Below, in pieces: positions 1-10,904 of a stretch of DNA of 64,000 nt. Both the position numbers and the translations under genes were made by a program. The stretch is from Daldinia sp. FL1419. Taxonomy: Eukaryota; Ascomycota; Sordariomycetes; Xylariales; Hypoxylaceae. Location of the stretch: NCBI GenBank assembly GCA_025201765.1, contig MU623368.1:1-64000 (forward strand), read 5' to 3'. The notes beneath the pieces were generated by a model. That model made no database searches, had not been told where the DNA came from, and saw only the letters and a list, made by a program, of their open reading frames with translations. Position 1 is the first letter of the stretch; each line of letters starts with the position of its first letter.

Positions 1-1440
1 TTATTTTCATAATTATTAATAAAAGTAATATTTAATTATAAATCATAAAAATAATATTTTTGGTTTTTATAAAAAAATCAAAAAAATAAATACCATTTAA
101 CAATAAATTATAAATCCTATTAATACTTAAAATAATATAATTAAAAGTAAAAATAATAAAATATATATTAAGATTATTTATTATATTAATAATAATATTA
201 TTAATATATATTTTTTAAATTTGTTTAAAATATTAAATTATATAAAATATATAATTGATATTAATCTTGAAATCAAGGAATATTTTTTTAAATAAATTAT
301 TTATTTTAAAAATTAAATTGTATAAAAAGGAGAAATATAGTTTATTGTGAAGGTTTTAGGTAAAAGTAAATATAAAGTTCCAATTAAAACCACCAATTAT
401 TAATTAAGGATTTTTTAAAAGTTAAATATTTTTATTTTCATTTTTTTTTATAATAGGTTAAATATATTTTCTAATTTAGTTAAGAAATATTATAAATGCC
501 TTTAAGGTGCTTACTTTATTAATAGTAGTTTTACGTGTTAAGGTTAAATTAGAATAAATATTAAGAACCATTATAAAATGTTAATTAAAATTTAAAAAAA
601 TTTAAATTTAGTGATAATTATAGGATTTTACCTAATTATATAATATATAACATAAGGTTTATAATTTTTATAAATTTTTAAAAAATTTTATTTAAAATAA
701 ATTAATTATAATTATTATTAAAAATAAAATATTAATATAAATAAATTCATTAGAATATAATTTATAAAAATATAAATTTAATTTTATTATATAATAAATA
801 TATATTAAAAAATAAGATTAAAAATAATTAAAATAAATTTGGTTATATTATAAAAAATATAAAAAAATATTTAAAAAAGAGTGGTTTTAATTTAAATTTA
901 AAATAGAAATCTATAATTATATAATATAGTAATTTATTAATAAAAGGAGAGAATAATATAATCTTATTATATAATTTATTAATAAAATAAGAAAATAATA
1001 TAATATTATTATATAATAAATAAAAAAATGGAAAAGGTTTAAATGAAATTATATAAAAGTATTCGGAATTGATCAAAAATGTAAAATAATAAAAATGGAA
1101 TGAACCGCAAAACAGCTCATCTAAAAAAAATTAATATAACCTCTAACTTATTATAGGTTAATTGAAATGCAGGGCATATCCTACAAGAACTATCAAAATT
1201 CTTATTCAATATATTATTATTTTAATATTTTTATAATAAATATAATATTTTATTATATTATATTAATTTTAATATATTAAAAGCTTATAGAAACCTTAAA
1301 AATAGTTATACTATAAAATTAATAGACTCCTATAGGGTAATTTAAATTACATAATTACACTATCCTAATTCAATATTTTTATAATTAAAATTACTTTATA
1401 AAAATTTATTAATTTTTAAAAATAATTTATATTAAAATCT

Positions 1441-1850
1441 TTATAATAAATAAGAATTCTAATAATTTTTATAAGATATACCTTATACTTCAATTAACCC
1501 ATATCAAATTAGAGATTATATAAGCCAGAGGATATAAGGTATCTATATCTTAAGGAAAGAAATAAGTTAATTAAATAAAAAAATTAATATAAATAATTGC
1601 TTACTAATAATAATATATTATAGGAAAATATCTTCAAAAAGGAAACTAAAAACTATATATTTTTGTATAAAGATTCTATAAAGAAAGTGAACTATAGGAT
1701 TTCATGAGTTTCCATTGATCAGATAAGAAAGATAACTCTTAAGGGCCTATTTATATCTAAAAGAGTTATAGAACCTTGGAGGATCTAACTCTAAAAAAGA
1801 AATAGGGTCTTTACAGGATAATATTTATGACTTAATTGTTTTACACCAGT
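1441..1850 (-). repeat. degenerate ~400-bp repeat, inverted copy 1
   Basis: Read on the minus strand, this segment carries the same succession of blocks as the copies at 2,785-3,154 and 3,490-3,890. These are a segment like 'ccctattaacct...aaggttta', a central A/T part around 'ttttagtttcc', then 'taccttatatcctctggctta' and 'gggttaattgaagtataaggtatatc'. Divergence is high and mostly transitions. No coding capacity or clear terminal repeats are visible. Confidence 0.7.
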
Positions 1851-2194
1851 TTAATAAATTTTATTTAAATATATATATATTTTTAAAAATTAAATTTTAT
1901 TTAATTAAATATTTTAAAATAATATTTATTTATTTATATATTTATACTAATTTTTTTAAATTAATTACTTTATAATTAGTTTGATTTTTGGGATTAATTA
2001 ATTTTATTTTATAATTATTAATTTAATATTTAAATTATATTAAATTAATGTGGAATAATTAGATAATAGATATTACCTTATAAAAACCTTATTAGTCTTT
2101 TTAAAGCCAGACCCTCCAAATTTCCATAACACTTTTGGATATAAATAGGTTTTTAAGAGTTATTTTTCTTATTTGATTAATTTAATTTTTATTT

Positions 2195-2565
2195 AATAAA
2201 AGTTTTGATAGCTTTTATAGGATATACCTTACATTTTAATTAACTTATAGTAAGCTAAAGGTTATATAAGTTAGAGGATATAAGGTAATTATATCCTAAG
2301 GAATAAATTAAGTTAATTGGGTAAAGAAATAGATCTATGTAATTGTTTATTAATGGTAGCGCGTTTAATAAGGCTATAAATTAAAAAAATGTATATTATT
2401 TATATAAAATTTTATAGAAATAATTTTTAAAGAATTATATAGGATTTAAATTGATTAGGTAAGAAAATAGTTTCTAAAAACCTATTTATATTTAAAAAAA
2501 TATATAAACCTTAAAGGGGAGGGTTAATAGCATCCTTTAAAATCGCTCCTATTATATAATTATAT
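2195..2565 (-). repeat. degenerate ~370-bp repeat, inverted copy 2
   Basis: This is a second minus-strand copy with blocks in the same order as 1,441-1,850. 'gatataccttacattttaat', 'ttagaggatataaggtaatt' and 'aaaacctatttatattt' correspond to the reverse complement of blocks at 3,490-3,890. Its boundaries are approximate. Confidence 0.7.
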
Positions 2566-2784
2566 TATTTTGGTTTAATATAATAAGAATTATTTTATAA
2601 AACCTTATTAATTTATAGAATATCCTTCCCCTTTAAAGTTTATAAATGTTTTTTTGGATATAAATAGATTTTTAAGAATTATTTTTTTATTTAATTAATT
2701 AAATTTTATTAAACTGGTGTAATATAAGTATATGGTTGTAATACATAATAGGGATACGTAATAAAAATACGTAGCAGGAGTACG

Positions 2785-3154
2785 TAATAGGAACTATTTT
2801 AGAAGATCCCTTAATAAATCTTTATAAGGTTTACATATATTTGTTTAAATATATATAAACCTTTAATAATTATTTTCCTGCTTAATTAGTATAAATTATA
2901 AATAATTTATTAAAAATCATTTCCATATAATTTTATATAAATAATATATATTCTTTTAGATTTATAACCTTTTTATATGTGTTATCATTGCAGAATAATT
3001 ATATATAATAGATTATTTATTTAATTATTTTAATATTTCTATTAAAATATAGTCACTTTATATCCTTAAATTTGTATAGCCTCTGGTTACTATGGGTTAG
3101 TTAAAGTGTAAAGTATATCCTGTAGGAGTTATCAGAATTTTTATTCATTATATA
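2785..3154 (+). repeat. degenerate ~370-bp repeat, direct copy 1
   Basis: This plus-strand copy aligns by eye with 3,490-3,890 over nearly its whole length. Shared landmarks are 'aggtttacatatattt', 'ataatatatattctttta', 'tatagcctct' and 'gggttagttaaagtgtaaag'. Differences are mostly A/G and C/T, as expected after RIP. Confidence 0.7.
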
Positions 3155-3224
3155 ATTCTTTTAATCCCCTTTTTTTAAAAATATTTTTTTAAAATGTATT
3201 ATTATTAGTAAATAATTATATATT

Positions 3225-3480
3225 AAATTGGGGTAGTGTGATTATGTAATAAAAATTATCCTAAAAGACCCTATTAACCTTCCCCTATAAGGTTTATATA
3301 TATTCTTTTGGTTATAAATAAACCTTTAAGAATTATTTTCTTGCCTAATCAGTTTAAGTTTTCTATAATTCTTTAAAAATCATCTTTATAAAACCTTCAT
3401 ACAAAAATATATAATTTTTAGTTTCCTCCTTGAAGATATCTTTTTAGAGTATGCTACTATTGGTAAGCAATTACCTATAT
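3225..3480 (+). repeat. partial copy of the same repeat
   Basis: This holds the left half of the repeat family, from 'attggggtagtgtgattatg' through 'ttcttttggttataaataaa' and 'tttagtttcctccttgaaga', and lacks the right-hand 'tatcctctaactta...gggttagttaaag' half. Similar left-half pieces lie at about 2,050-2,195 and 2,560-2,720. Confidence 0.6.
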
Positions 3481-3489
3481 TGAATAAAT

Positions 3490-3890
3490 ATAATATAATT
3501 ATATAATAAGAATTACCCTGGAAGATCCCATTAATCTATAAAACACCCCCCCCCCCCCCTAAAAGGTTTACATATATTTATTTAAATATATATAAGCCTT
3601 TAAGAATTATTTTTTTACCTGATTAATTCCAATTTTATATAATTCATTAGGAATCATTTTTATATAACTTTATATAAATAATATATATTCTTTTAAACTT
3701 ATAATTTTATTATATATACTATTATTATTAAATAATTATATATAATAGTTTATTTATCTAATTAACTTATTTCCCTTTTTAAAATATAGTTACCTTATAT
3801 CCTCTAACTTATATAGCCTCTAACTTACTATAGGTTAGTTAAAGTATAGGGTATATTTTATAAAAGCTATCAAAACTCTTATTTAATATA
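3490..3890 (+). repeat. degenerate ~400-bp repeat, direct copy 2
   Basis: This is the clearest plus-strand copy, used here as the reference for the family. It contains the 14-base C run (3,546-3,559), the central A/T part, and the right-hand block with 'taccttatatcctctaactt' and 'ataggttagttaaagtatag'. Right-half-only fragments lie at about 1,130-1,216, 3,925-4,022 and 4,100-4,210. Confidence 0.7.
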
Positions 3891-4389
3891 TCTATTTTTT
3901 TACCTAATTATTTTAATATTTTTTTTAAAATATAATTACTTTATATTTTTTGGCTTATTTAACCTTTAATTATTATAGGTTAATTAAAATACAAGGTATA
4001 TCCTACAAAAATTTTATTTAATATTTCTTTTATTTATAATCTTTAATATATGTTATTATTGTTGAAAAATTTTATTTATTTATTTTTTTATCTGATTATT
4101 TTAATATTTTTTTTAGGATATAGTTATTTTATATTTTATAACTTATTATGGGGTAGTTAAAGTGTAAAATATATTTTACAAAAATAATTAGAGTTCCTGT
4201 TTATTATATTAAAGAATTTAATTTTTATAAAATATATGATTTGATTAGATAAGAATTAATTTTTAAAGGTTTATATATATTTAAATAAAGTATGTGGAGA
4301 TTGTAGAAGGGGTTGTTCTATAAAATTAATAGGTTTTTAAAAGTAATTTTAATTATGTAATTATATTATTTCAATTTAATATATGGCTA

Positions 4390-4640
4390 AATATAAGGTT
4401 AATTAATTAGGAGATGGTTGGATATAAGGTTGATAAAGCTAATTAATTAGAAAAAGGTTAATGAAGTTAGGGTTGGTGGCTGAATAATTAAAACATAGTT
4501 GATCAATTAGGATGTGGTTAGGCTCAATATTGATAGGTTGTGGTTGATCAGTTAAGATATGGTTGGGTGCAATGTAAAACTAATTAATCAAAAAAGGCTG
4601 GCATAATTGGCCAATTAGAAAAAAGCTTATATATTTGGTT
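4390..4640 (+). repeat. degenerate short tandem repeats at the edge of the AT-rich block
   Basis: About eight imperfect units of roughly 25-35 bp follow each other, each containing forms of 'aattaattagga' or 'gatcaattaggatg' followed by 'tggttgg' or 'ggttgat'. The unit differs from the ~400-bp family. It looks like a decayed minisatellite, or the internal repeats of a mobile element. Confidence 0.55.
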
Positions 4641-4890
4641 AATAAAATGTAAATAATTTATAAAACCTTTAAAATCCAAGCTTTTTTGATTTAAAAAAAT
4701 GTTTTAATATTTTAATAAAATAAGGAAAATTAATAAAAATTAAAAAAATTAAATATATAATGTTATTTAAAATTTAAAAATTATAAGATTAATTTAAAAG
4801 ATTAATATGTTAAGTAAAGTATATTTTTTTCATTATCCATATAATTTTGTTATAACAAAAAACCTTAAGAAAATTTAAGGCAAACCTTTA

Positions 4891-5572
4891 TTTAAAAGGT
4901 GCCTATCGGCCTGGCAGTGCCAGCTGACAACATATTATCAACCCCACAGTAGTTGGGTCGGTGACAACCAGCGAATACCTGCCCGGTGTTGTATGTTTTA
5001 TGTTTTACGTATTTTTGTATTTTTGTATTTTTGTACTTGATTTATCTCTTCGTTCGGCAACATCTTTCCTAACATAAGCCATGCGGTAATCGATTCTCAA
5101 CATGAGCACACAATTCGGCTGACCTCTATTGCCTAAAATGAAGCTATTCAGGCCCACATATTCCCTTTATTCTGGTGGCCGCCGATGTTTTATGTTTGGT
5201 TACTGGGATTGTTTTATATCTTGTAGAGCTATTCTCGTTTATCATTCTCCCATTTTCAATAGCTTTCTGCAATACTGAATAGCAATATCTTTATTTCGCA
5301 TACCTGTTCCGCGCGATTATTATTCAGTTAGCTAGGCCATCTATATTCCGAGTGTTCGGTAACGGCATTATCCAACACAAGGGGAACCACGTTGCAGTTG
5401 TGAAACCACATAAAGATGGTTGGGTACCTAGCTAATTGGGTAGCCGTCGCGAGGCTGTGTCTACTTCAGCTTCTTGATTTTGAATAAGCCGACGAATTTC
5501 CCATCACTTACTCTTCAACACTCAGTCGTAATCATCAAACGTACAATTTCATCCCGGTATATAACACAAGCC
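4891..5572. other. transition zone upstream of the NLR gene
   Basis: Base composition becomes normal from about 4,895. The first ~90 bases ('ggcctggcagtgccagctga' onward) are GC-richer and do not resemble the preceding repeats, so they may be the end of another element or unique DNA. 'tgtatgttttatgttttacg' and repeated 'tatttttg' follow at about 4,990-5,035. The remainder presumably holds the promoter and leader of the NLR gene. No gene is recognised. Confidence 0.5.
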
Positions 5573-8430
5573 ATGGCGGATCCTTTTACAGCTCTTGGAA
5601 CGGCGAGCAGTGTCCTTGCTTTCGTAGAATTTTCATGGAAGTTGCTTACGAACACATATTCGACCTATAAATCTGCTACCGGCGAAAGTGAGGACGCCAG
5701 AGTTCTCTTTAGGATTGCGGAAGATGCTACCCGTTTTGGAAATGCCATTACCATGGCACCCGGTTGTGAAGCTGATCTACGAAGACTTGTCGAGGAGGCC
5801 AAAAGCATCGCCGAGGAACTACTCGACATATTGGAAAAATTAAAAGTACAGGGCACTAAGACTGCTTGGAAAAGTTTCGTGGTTGCACTGAATGAATTGT
5901 GGCAAAGCAGCGAAGTCAAGTCTCTCTCCGAAAGACTTACCAAACTTCAGAATGCAATGATCTTGCATATACAGAAGTTGCTTCTGTAAGGTTACTAGAA
6001 CCCGCGAGATAACATACGTAACTAAACAAAGACAGCAACGATGTATCCGGTATTCCCCACAGAATTGCCCGCTTGGAACGTACGAGTAAAGAGCTAGATA
6101 CTACGATGAAAACCGGGTTTTGCCAGCTGCGTCGTGATGTTGCCGAAGCGGCAGGCAAGTTCCAGCCTGGAGGCTCGATTTGCCAAGACATGGAGATGCA
6201 TCTCAGAAACTGGGATGGTACTAAGCCACTAGATTATATCATTGTTCAGAAGCTTTCAATGGGTTTATATGATCTATTGACGAAAGCTTCACATCTCCAC
6301 GAGCTTGGCAAGGAGACCGAAAAAGACCAGAGCTTTCTAAAGAGCCTCTATTTTACTGGTATAACGGCGAGGCACAGGAACATAGCCGAAGCACATGCAC
6401 GAACATTCGCTTGGATTTTTCAAGGGAAACCTCCGGAATTCGTCAACTGGCTGGAACATTCAAGCGACGTATTCTGGATACAGGGGAAACCAGGATCAGG
6501 GAAGTCTACTCTTATGAAATTCATTTCCAACCATGAACGCATGCGCTCCCTTCTAAAATTATGGACGGGAGATAAGAAGCTCGTAACCTCCACGTTCTTT
6601 TTCTGGAATGCAGGTTCACGACTCCAGAAATCGCAAGAGGGCCTCTTCCGCTCGCTCTTGTTTGGGATACTACGAAGCCGTCCTCACCTCGTTCCTCGGG
6701 TATCTGAATTACGGATTAAACTCAGGGATGACTTGGACGACGATTGGTCCTGGACAGTTGATGAATTACGCAGCGTCCTCCGCCGAACCATCGAGGAATG
6801 CAAAGACACCAAGTTTTGTTTTTTCATTGATGGTATGGATGAATTCCAAGAAAGCAAGGCAGAACTTGACATTCTCATCAAAAACATTCAAGATCTCTCT
6901 AAAATGCATAATGTCAAGCTATGTCTTTCGAGCCGGCCTTGGTCTATGTTTGATGAGGCATTTGGTAAAAACCGCGAGCTGTCACTTAGGGTGGAAGACC
7001 TAACTCGCAGAGATATCGAACAATATGTCTCTGATAAGTTTCAAGAAAATCCGAGTTTCGTCCAGCGCCAAAAAGAAAATCCTATGGCAATAGAAGCAGT
7101 GGTACAAGAAATATGCCAAAGAGCAGCAGGTGTATTTCTCTGGGTTTACCTCGTAGTCCGTGACCTTCTCGTTGGATTCACCAACGCCGATTCTCTGGAA
7201 AAGCTCCAAGAACGACTTAGAAGATTCCCAGACCACCTAAATGCTTTCTTTCGACAAATGATCAACGATGTGGATCCAATTTACCATCTCTCTACGGCCA
7301 GGATGTTTGAGATTGCCAAATTAGCACCAGAGCCTCAGCTTGCGGTTGCCTATTCTTTTATTGATGATATAGAGCAGAATATTGAATTTGCAATCGAAAC
7401 GCCCGTTGAACCAATGTCCGATCTCGAATTCGAGACACGGATAACCAATCTTAAGCGGCAATTAGATGCACGGAGTAAAGGATTGCTAGAGGTCGTAGTT
7501 GACGGCACCTTCTGTGGAGATATAATCTTATGTGTCGACTTCCTTCATCGTACCGTCCGTGAGTTTCTTGATATTGACGACAGCCTCAGATTATTCCTTG
7601 ACCAGAAACTTCGTGGTTCTAATGTTGGGTTGATGATGTGTAGCGCAACGTTGGCGGCATTGAAGAAACTACGGCCTTATGTCTACGGTTTGGATCCAAT
7701 AGATCCATTACATATAATCAAAAATTTTCTCGACTGGGCCGTTAAAGCGGATAAAGAGATCGAAACATTGCCAATACTCTCTAGAGTCCTCAATTATGTA
7801 GACTCGCCCGACGGGCTTGCTAGACACTGTGCAGGTGGATTACCAAGGAACCATTTCTTCAGTTTGGTATGCGAGAGGAATATCCCGTCTTATATTGAGC
7901 CAAAGCTTAGCGCCGACCCCAGATGCCTTTATGGAGCAGAGGTGTCAATATTACATTACGCCTTAACGAGAGCAGCGAATCGTGATCCTCAGCCGAGAAT
8001 TATTAAGATGCTTCTAGATCACGGAGCTAACCCGAATCAACTCTTGGGTTCAACAAGTGTCTGGATACGATTTGCTAAGTTAGTAGTTGGGAAAAAACTG
8101 CTAAATAACGGCAATATTAAGCATATTATCGCTCTTCTTATAAGCCATAAAGCGGATCTTGGTGATCTTGAAACCCAGCCTAGCTTGAGGGAGTTTTATG
8201 CGTATTTGATCCGAGAAGGGCTGACTGAAGATAAGCGTATTGTGTATTCGGGAGTATCAACGCCTTCCACGCAATATGATGAGGACGCCGCGTTAAGGTG
8301 GATCGAGTCTACAAATACTGAGTCTAATGAGCCTGAAAACGAAAATGACATGCCGTCGACAAGAGGGAATACTAAATGGCACATACTCGAATATGTCTTG
8401 GGTAAACTGTGGGATTATCTACGATTCTGA
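5573..8430 (+). CDS. NACHT-domain STAND/NLR-like protein with residual ankyrin repeats
   Basis: Two exons, 5573..5985 and 6063..8430, are separated by a 77-bp intron (gtaagg...ccacag) and encode 926 aa. The ATG at 5573 has a good context (agccATGG) and begins the typical fungal STAND N-terminal helical domain 'MADPFTALGTASSVLAF'. The NACHT domain follows: Walker A GKPGSGKST at about residues 279-287, Walker B FCFFIDGMDEF at 389-399, and the SSRPW sensor at 427-431. A helical/winged region ends in 'VDFLHRTVREFLD' (about 628-640), as in many fungal NACHT proteins. The C-terminus has only one clear ankyrin-like unit (about 765-795, 'LLDHGANPN') and one weak one (about 822-840), so the ligand-sensing array is short. 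Such proteins act in non-self recognition and regulated cell death; the trigger here is unknown. The gene lies 0.7 kb from the RIP-like block. Confidence 0.9.
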
Positions 8431-8803
8431 TCGAGGGTTGGAAAATAGGAGCGCATACGAAGGATGATTGCCTAGTTGTGGTAAGGAATTGAGTCATGAA
8501 TACGCAAATGTTGACCTAGTCGTGATACAAGAGGTCCTTTCGGAGGATAACGGCTGGAAATATAGGTAGTACGATACTTGCTTGAGATTGTATCTTTGAA
8601 ATCACATGTCATATAGATGATATCATACATCATTAACCTGGCAGCTGAGCCCGTGACGTCGTGGTAGATCTTATAGTAGAAAGATTACATAGTACTGGTG
8701 CTAGGTAGATGTTATAAATACGTGAGCCTTATTCCTAGTCCGGATACCTACAAGCGCAGTGCGTCTGCCTTACTTGCCAGGATTCAGGAATCCAATCCTC
8801 GCA
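8431..8803. other. short intergenic space between convergent genes
   Basis: These 373 bp separate the stop codons of the NLR gene and the minus-strand MYND gene and presumably contain both 3' ends. No further element is recognised. Confidence 0.6.
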
Positions 8804-10904
8804 CTACACCACCCTCTTCCACTCGACAAATCTCTCCACACCAGAACAGCACGACGCAAGGGCATCGTCAAATTCCTCCTGAGCCCCAGGCTGTCCCGGC
8901 CGAAGCTTCAAAGCCGTAGGCCACGCATCGCCTATCGTATTCTCCTCCTTCATCTCCACGCGTAGATCCTTCTTGATATCCTCGAAGCGGACCACGGCCA
9001 TGTACCTAGCCAACCGTCAGCCGCGTCCTCTTCCAAGTACCTAGAACTCCCAAGGGGTGGGACGTGTAGGCAGAAATATAGGTACAGAAGGGGGAGTGGA
9101 GCAAAAGACATACTTGCGAAAGTACTTATCCGCATCGAGCACGAAGTTCCGCGCGTCCCAAATGCGGTACATCTCGGCGCCCTGCGGCTTCGACAACAGG
9201 CTCAGGTCCTTGATTTTGGTCAGGTACTTCCGGATCTGCGCCATATCGAGCTCGTCGCTTTCAGGGCCGCCGCGCTTGACGGCTTCCATCACGGCGTTGA
9301 GGTACACGGTTATCAGCGTCGCGTGGGGGTTGGCTGTGGGTGGCTTGAGGAGCGGTAGCAGGCACTGTAGGGTCCCGCGGGTCCCGAGCCAGGCGTAATC
9401 TGAGATGTTGGAGGCCTGGGAGGTTAGTTTGAGGGATCTAATAGGTACCTAAGTAGTTTAGATAGAGTGGGATGAGGGCTGGGTAGCGCTTACTTCTATT
9501 CTATCGTATGAATTCATGTCGAGGATGTTGCCTAGGTCTCTAGCATCCAGATTGAAGAACTCGAAACGCACTTTTCCGATGGTAAGTCGGCGGAGAAAGG
9601 CGCTAAAGACGCCGCGGAGATAAGACAATAGCCTTCCGTACATGTCCTCGGTAGCACGACTTGGTGGTGTTGCTCTAACCTCTCGGAGGGGCCAACCGTT
9701 CAGGGGGTCGGCTTTATCGTCTAGAGGCCAGAAGTCGGCTGCCTGGAATATGGTCCTGATAGGGGTTAGACTTATACTGTTGAAGTTTGGCATGCCAATA
9801 TGGGCGATAACTCACGGATTGGGATAGTCGAAACCGATACGTGGTTGGCCAAAGGGTAGCAGTAGGCCATCTTCTCGGTATCTCTGCTTAGCAACACGCA
9901 TAGACGGCGAAACGTCCTTAAAGTACCACCGTTCTCGGTAGTCTAGCCGCTCGGGCGCTAAAGTAACAGCATGACGAATCTCGCGAGCTTTCTCCAGAGT
10001 CAGGCCCTCGGGCACATCGAGAAACTCGAGTACTCGAGCCCAGTTGTTTCTCCCTAGCGTTAAACTGAGACTATTGCCCGACTTGAAGCTCCATGCTTTC
10101 CGTATAAAGGCGGCTTGGTCTCCACCGGGAGTTTTCTGAACCAAATCGATAATAAGGGGCTTGACTTTCACCTGCAGTTCAGAGAGCATTTCCTTGGTGA
10201 TGTTGGCAGAGTACCAAATATGAATGAGCGTTTCGGCCAGTTTTTCGATGTCGGGCTCGTCAGATTCCTCCAGGGACCTTAGTGCCAAAAGTAGTATTAC
10301 AGCATTCCTTGCCGTGACATCAAAAGCCCTATCGTTAATCGTCATCTTAACTTGGTGCTTAAAATCAAGCGGCAGATTCTGTATTGTTTTCACGACGTTC
10401 CTTACGTCCCCGGATGCTGATCCTCGTTAACAGCTGACATATAATAGGGGTAGTATACCATTCAAGACGTACCGGCGAACAGGATTGCTACATCCTTATC
10501 GTACGCGGGCCCCTCATTCTGCGGTAGCTGAAGCACATCCATCGCCGGGGTGTTGCCCCAGAAGTGTTTATTCGGGCCAAAGGCGTTGTGAAGATTGGTG
10601 GCAGCTGCACCGAAAGACCATGCCGGGTCTCGCAGTTCTCGATCCCAAGCTGGAAGCCACGAGCTTTTACTCAGTGGGGATTTGCAAGCTTTCTTGTGCT
10701 CAGTCCAGTGCTTTACCTGGCAATCACGACTGCAGTACTATGGTTCTGTTATTATCTGCTCACGACGTCTTGGAGGCTGTTTCGACTCACCAGGACCAGC
10801 ATACAGCCCTTACAAGCAAGCGTGCCCTCGTTGGGACAGATGCTATCTCCATCCTTCCAGTTGGCGCACGGCGTCGGTATCACTGCAGTAGCGGTGGTTG
10901 ACAT
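8804..10904 (-). CDS. MYND zinc-finger / DUF4470 protein
   Basis: On the minus strand six exons join in phase: 10904..10791, 10737..10473, 10416..9816, 9755..9494, 9415..9114 and 9005..8804, giving 581 aa. Introns are 53-108 bp with GT...AG ends. Residues 1-56 form a MYND-like zinc site: C13, C23, C31, C34, C40 and C44, then H48-W-T-E-H52-K-K-A-C56. The next part matches the fungal DUF4470 pattern: 'FWGNTPAMDVLQLP', 'LFAASGDVRNVVKTIQNLP' and 'DRAFDVTARNAVILLLAL'. Later segments include 'PNPTIFQAADFWPLDDKADP' and 'LLPLLKPPTANPHATL'. The ATG was chosen because it directly precedes the zinc ligands. MYND fingers usually bind proline-rich protein ligands; the biological role of this fungal family is not established. 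Confidence 0.9.

Larger units (their letters stand above)
1..4890. repeat. AT-rich, probably RIP-mutated repeat block
   Basis: The first 4.9 kb is overwhelmingly A and T and dense in TAA/TAG stops in all frames, with no supportable gene. Similar segments recur in both orientations but differ by many C-to-T and G-to-A type changes. In filamentous ascomycetes this is the signature of repeat-induced point mutation acting on transposons, usually packed as H3K9me3 heterochromatin; that reading is inferred from composition, not measured. Composition changes sharply near 4,880-4,900. No telomeric TTAGGG array is seen at position 1, so the block may be subtelomeric, pericentromeric or an isolated repeat island. 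A run of 14 C at 3,546-3,559 inside it is anomalous. Confidence 0.9.

Noticed and set aside
843..1076. 77-codon minus-strand reading frame in the AT-rich block
   Set aside because: It is made almost only of Ile, Tyr, Phe, Lys, Leu and Asn, as any frame in such AT-rich DNA would be, and has no domain-like feature.
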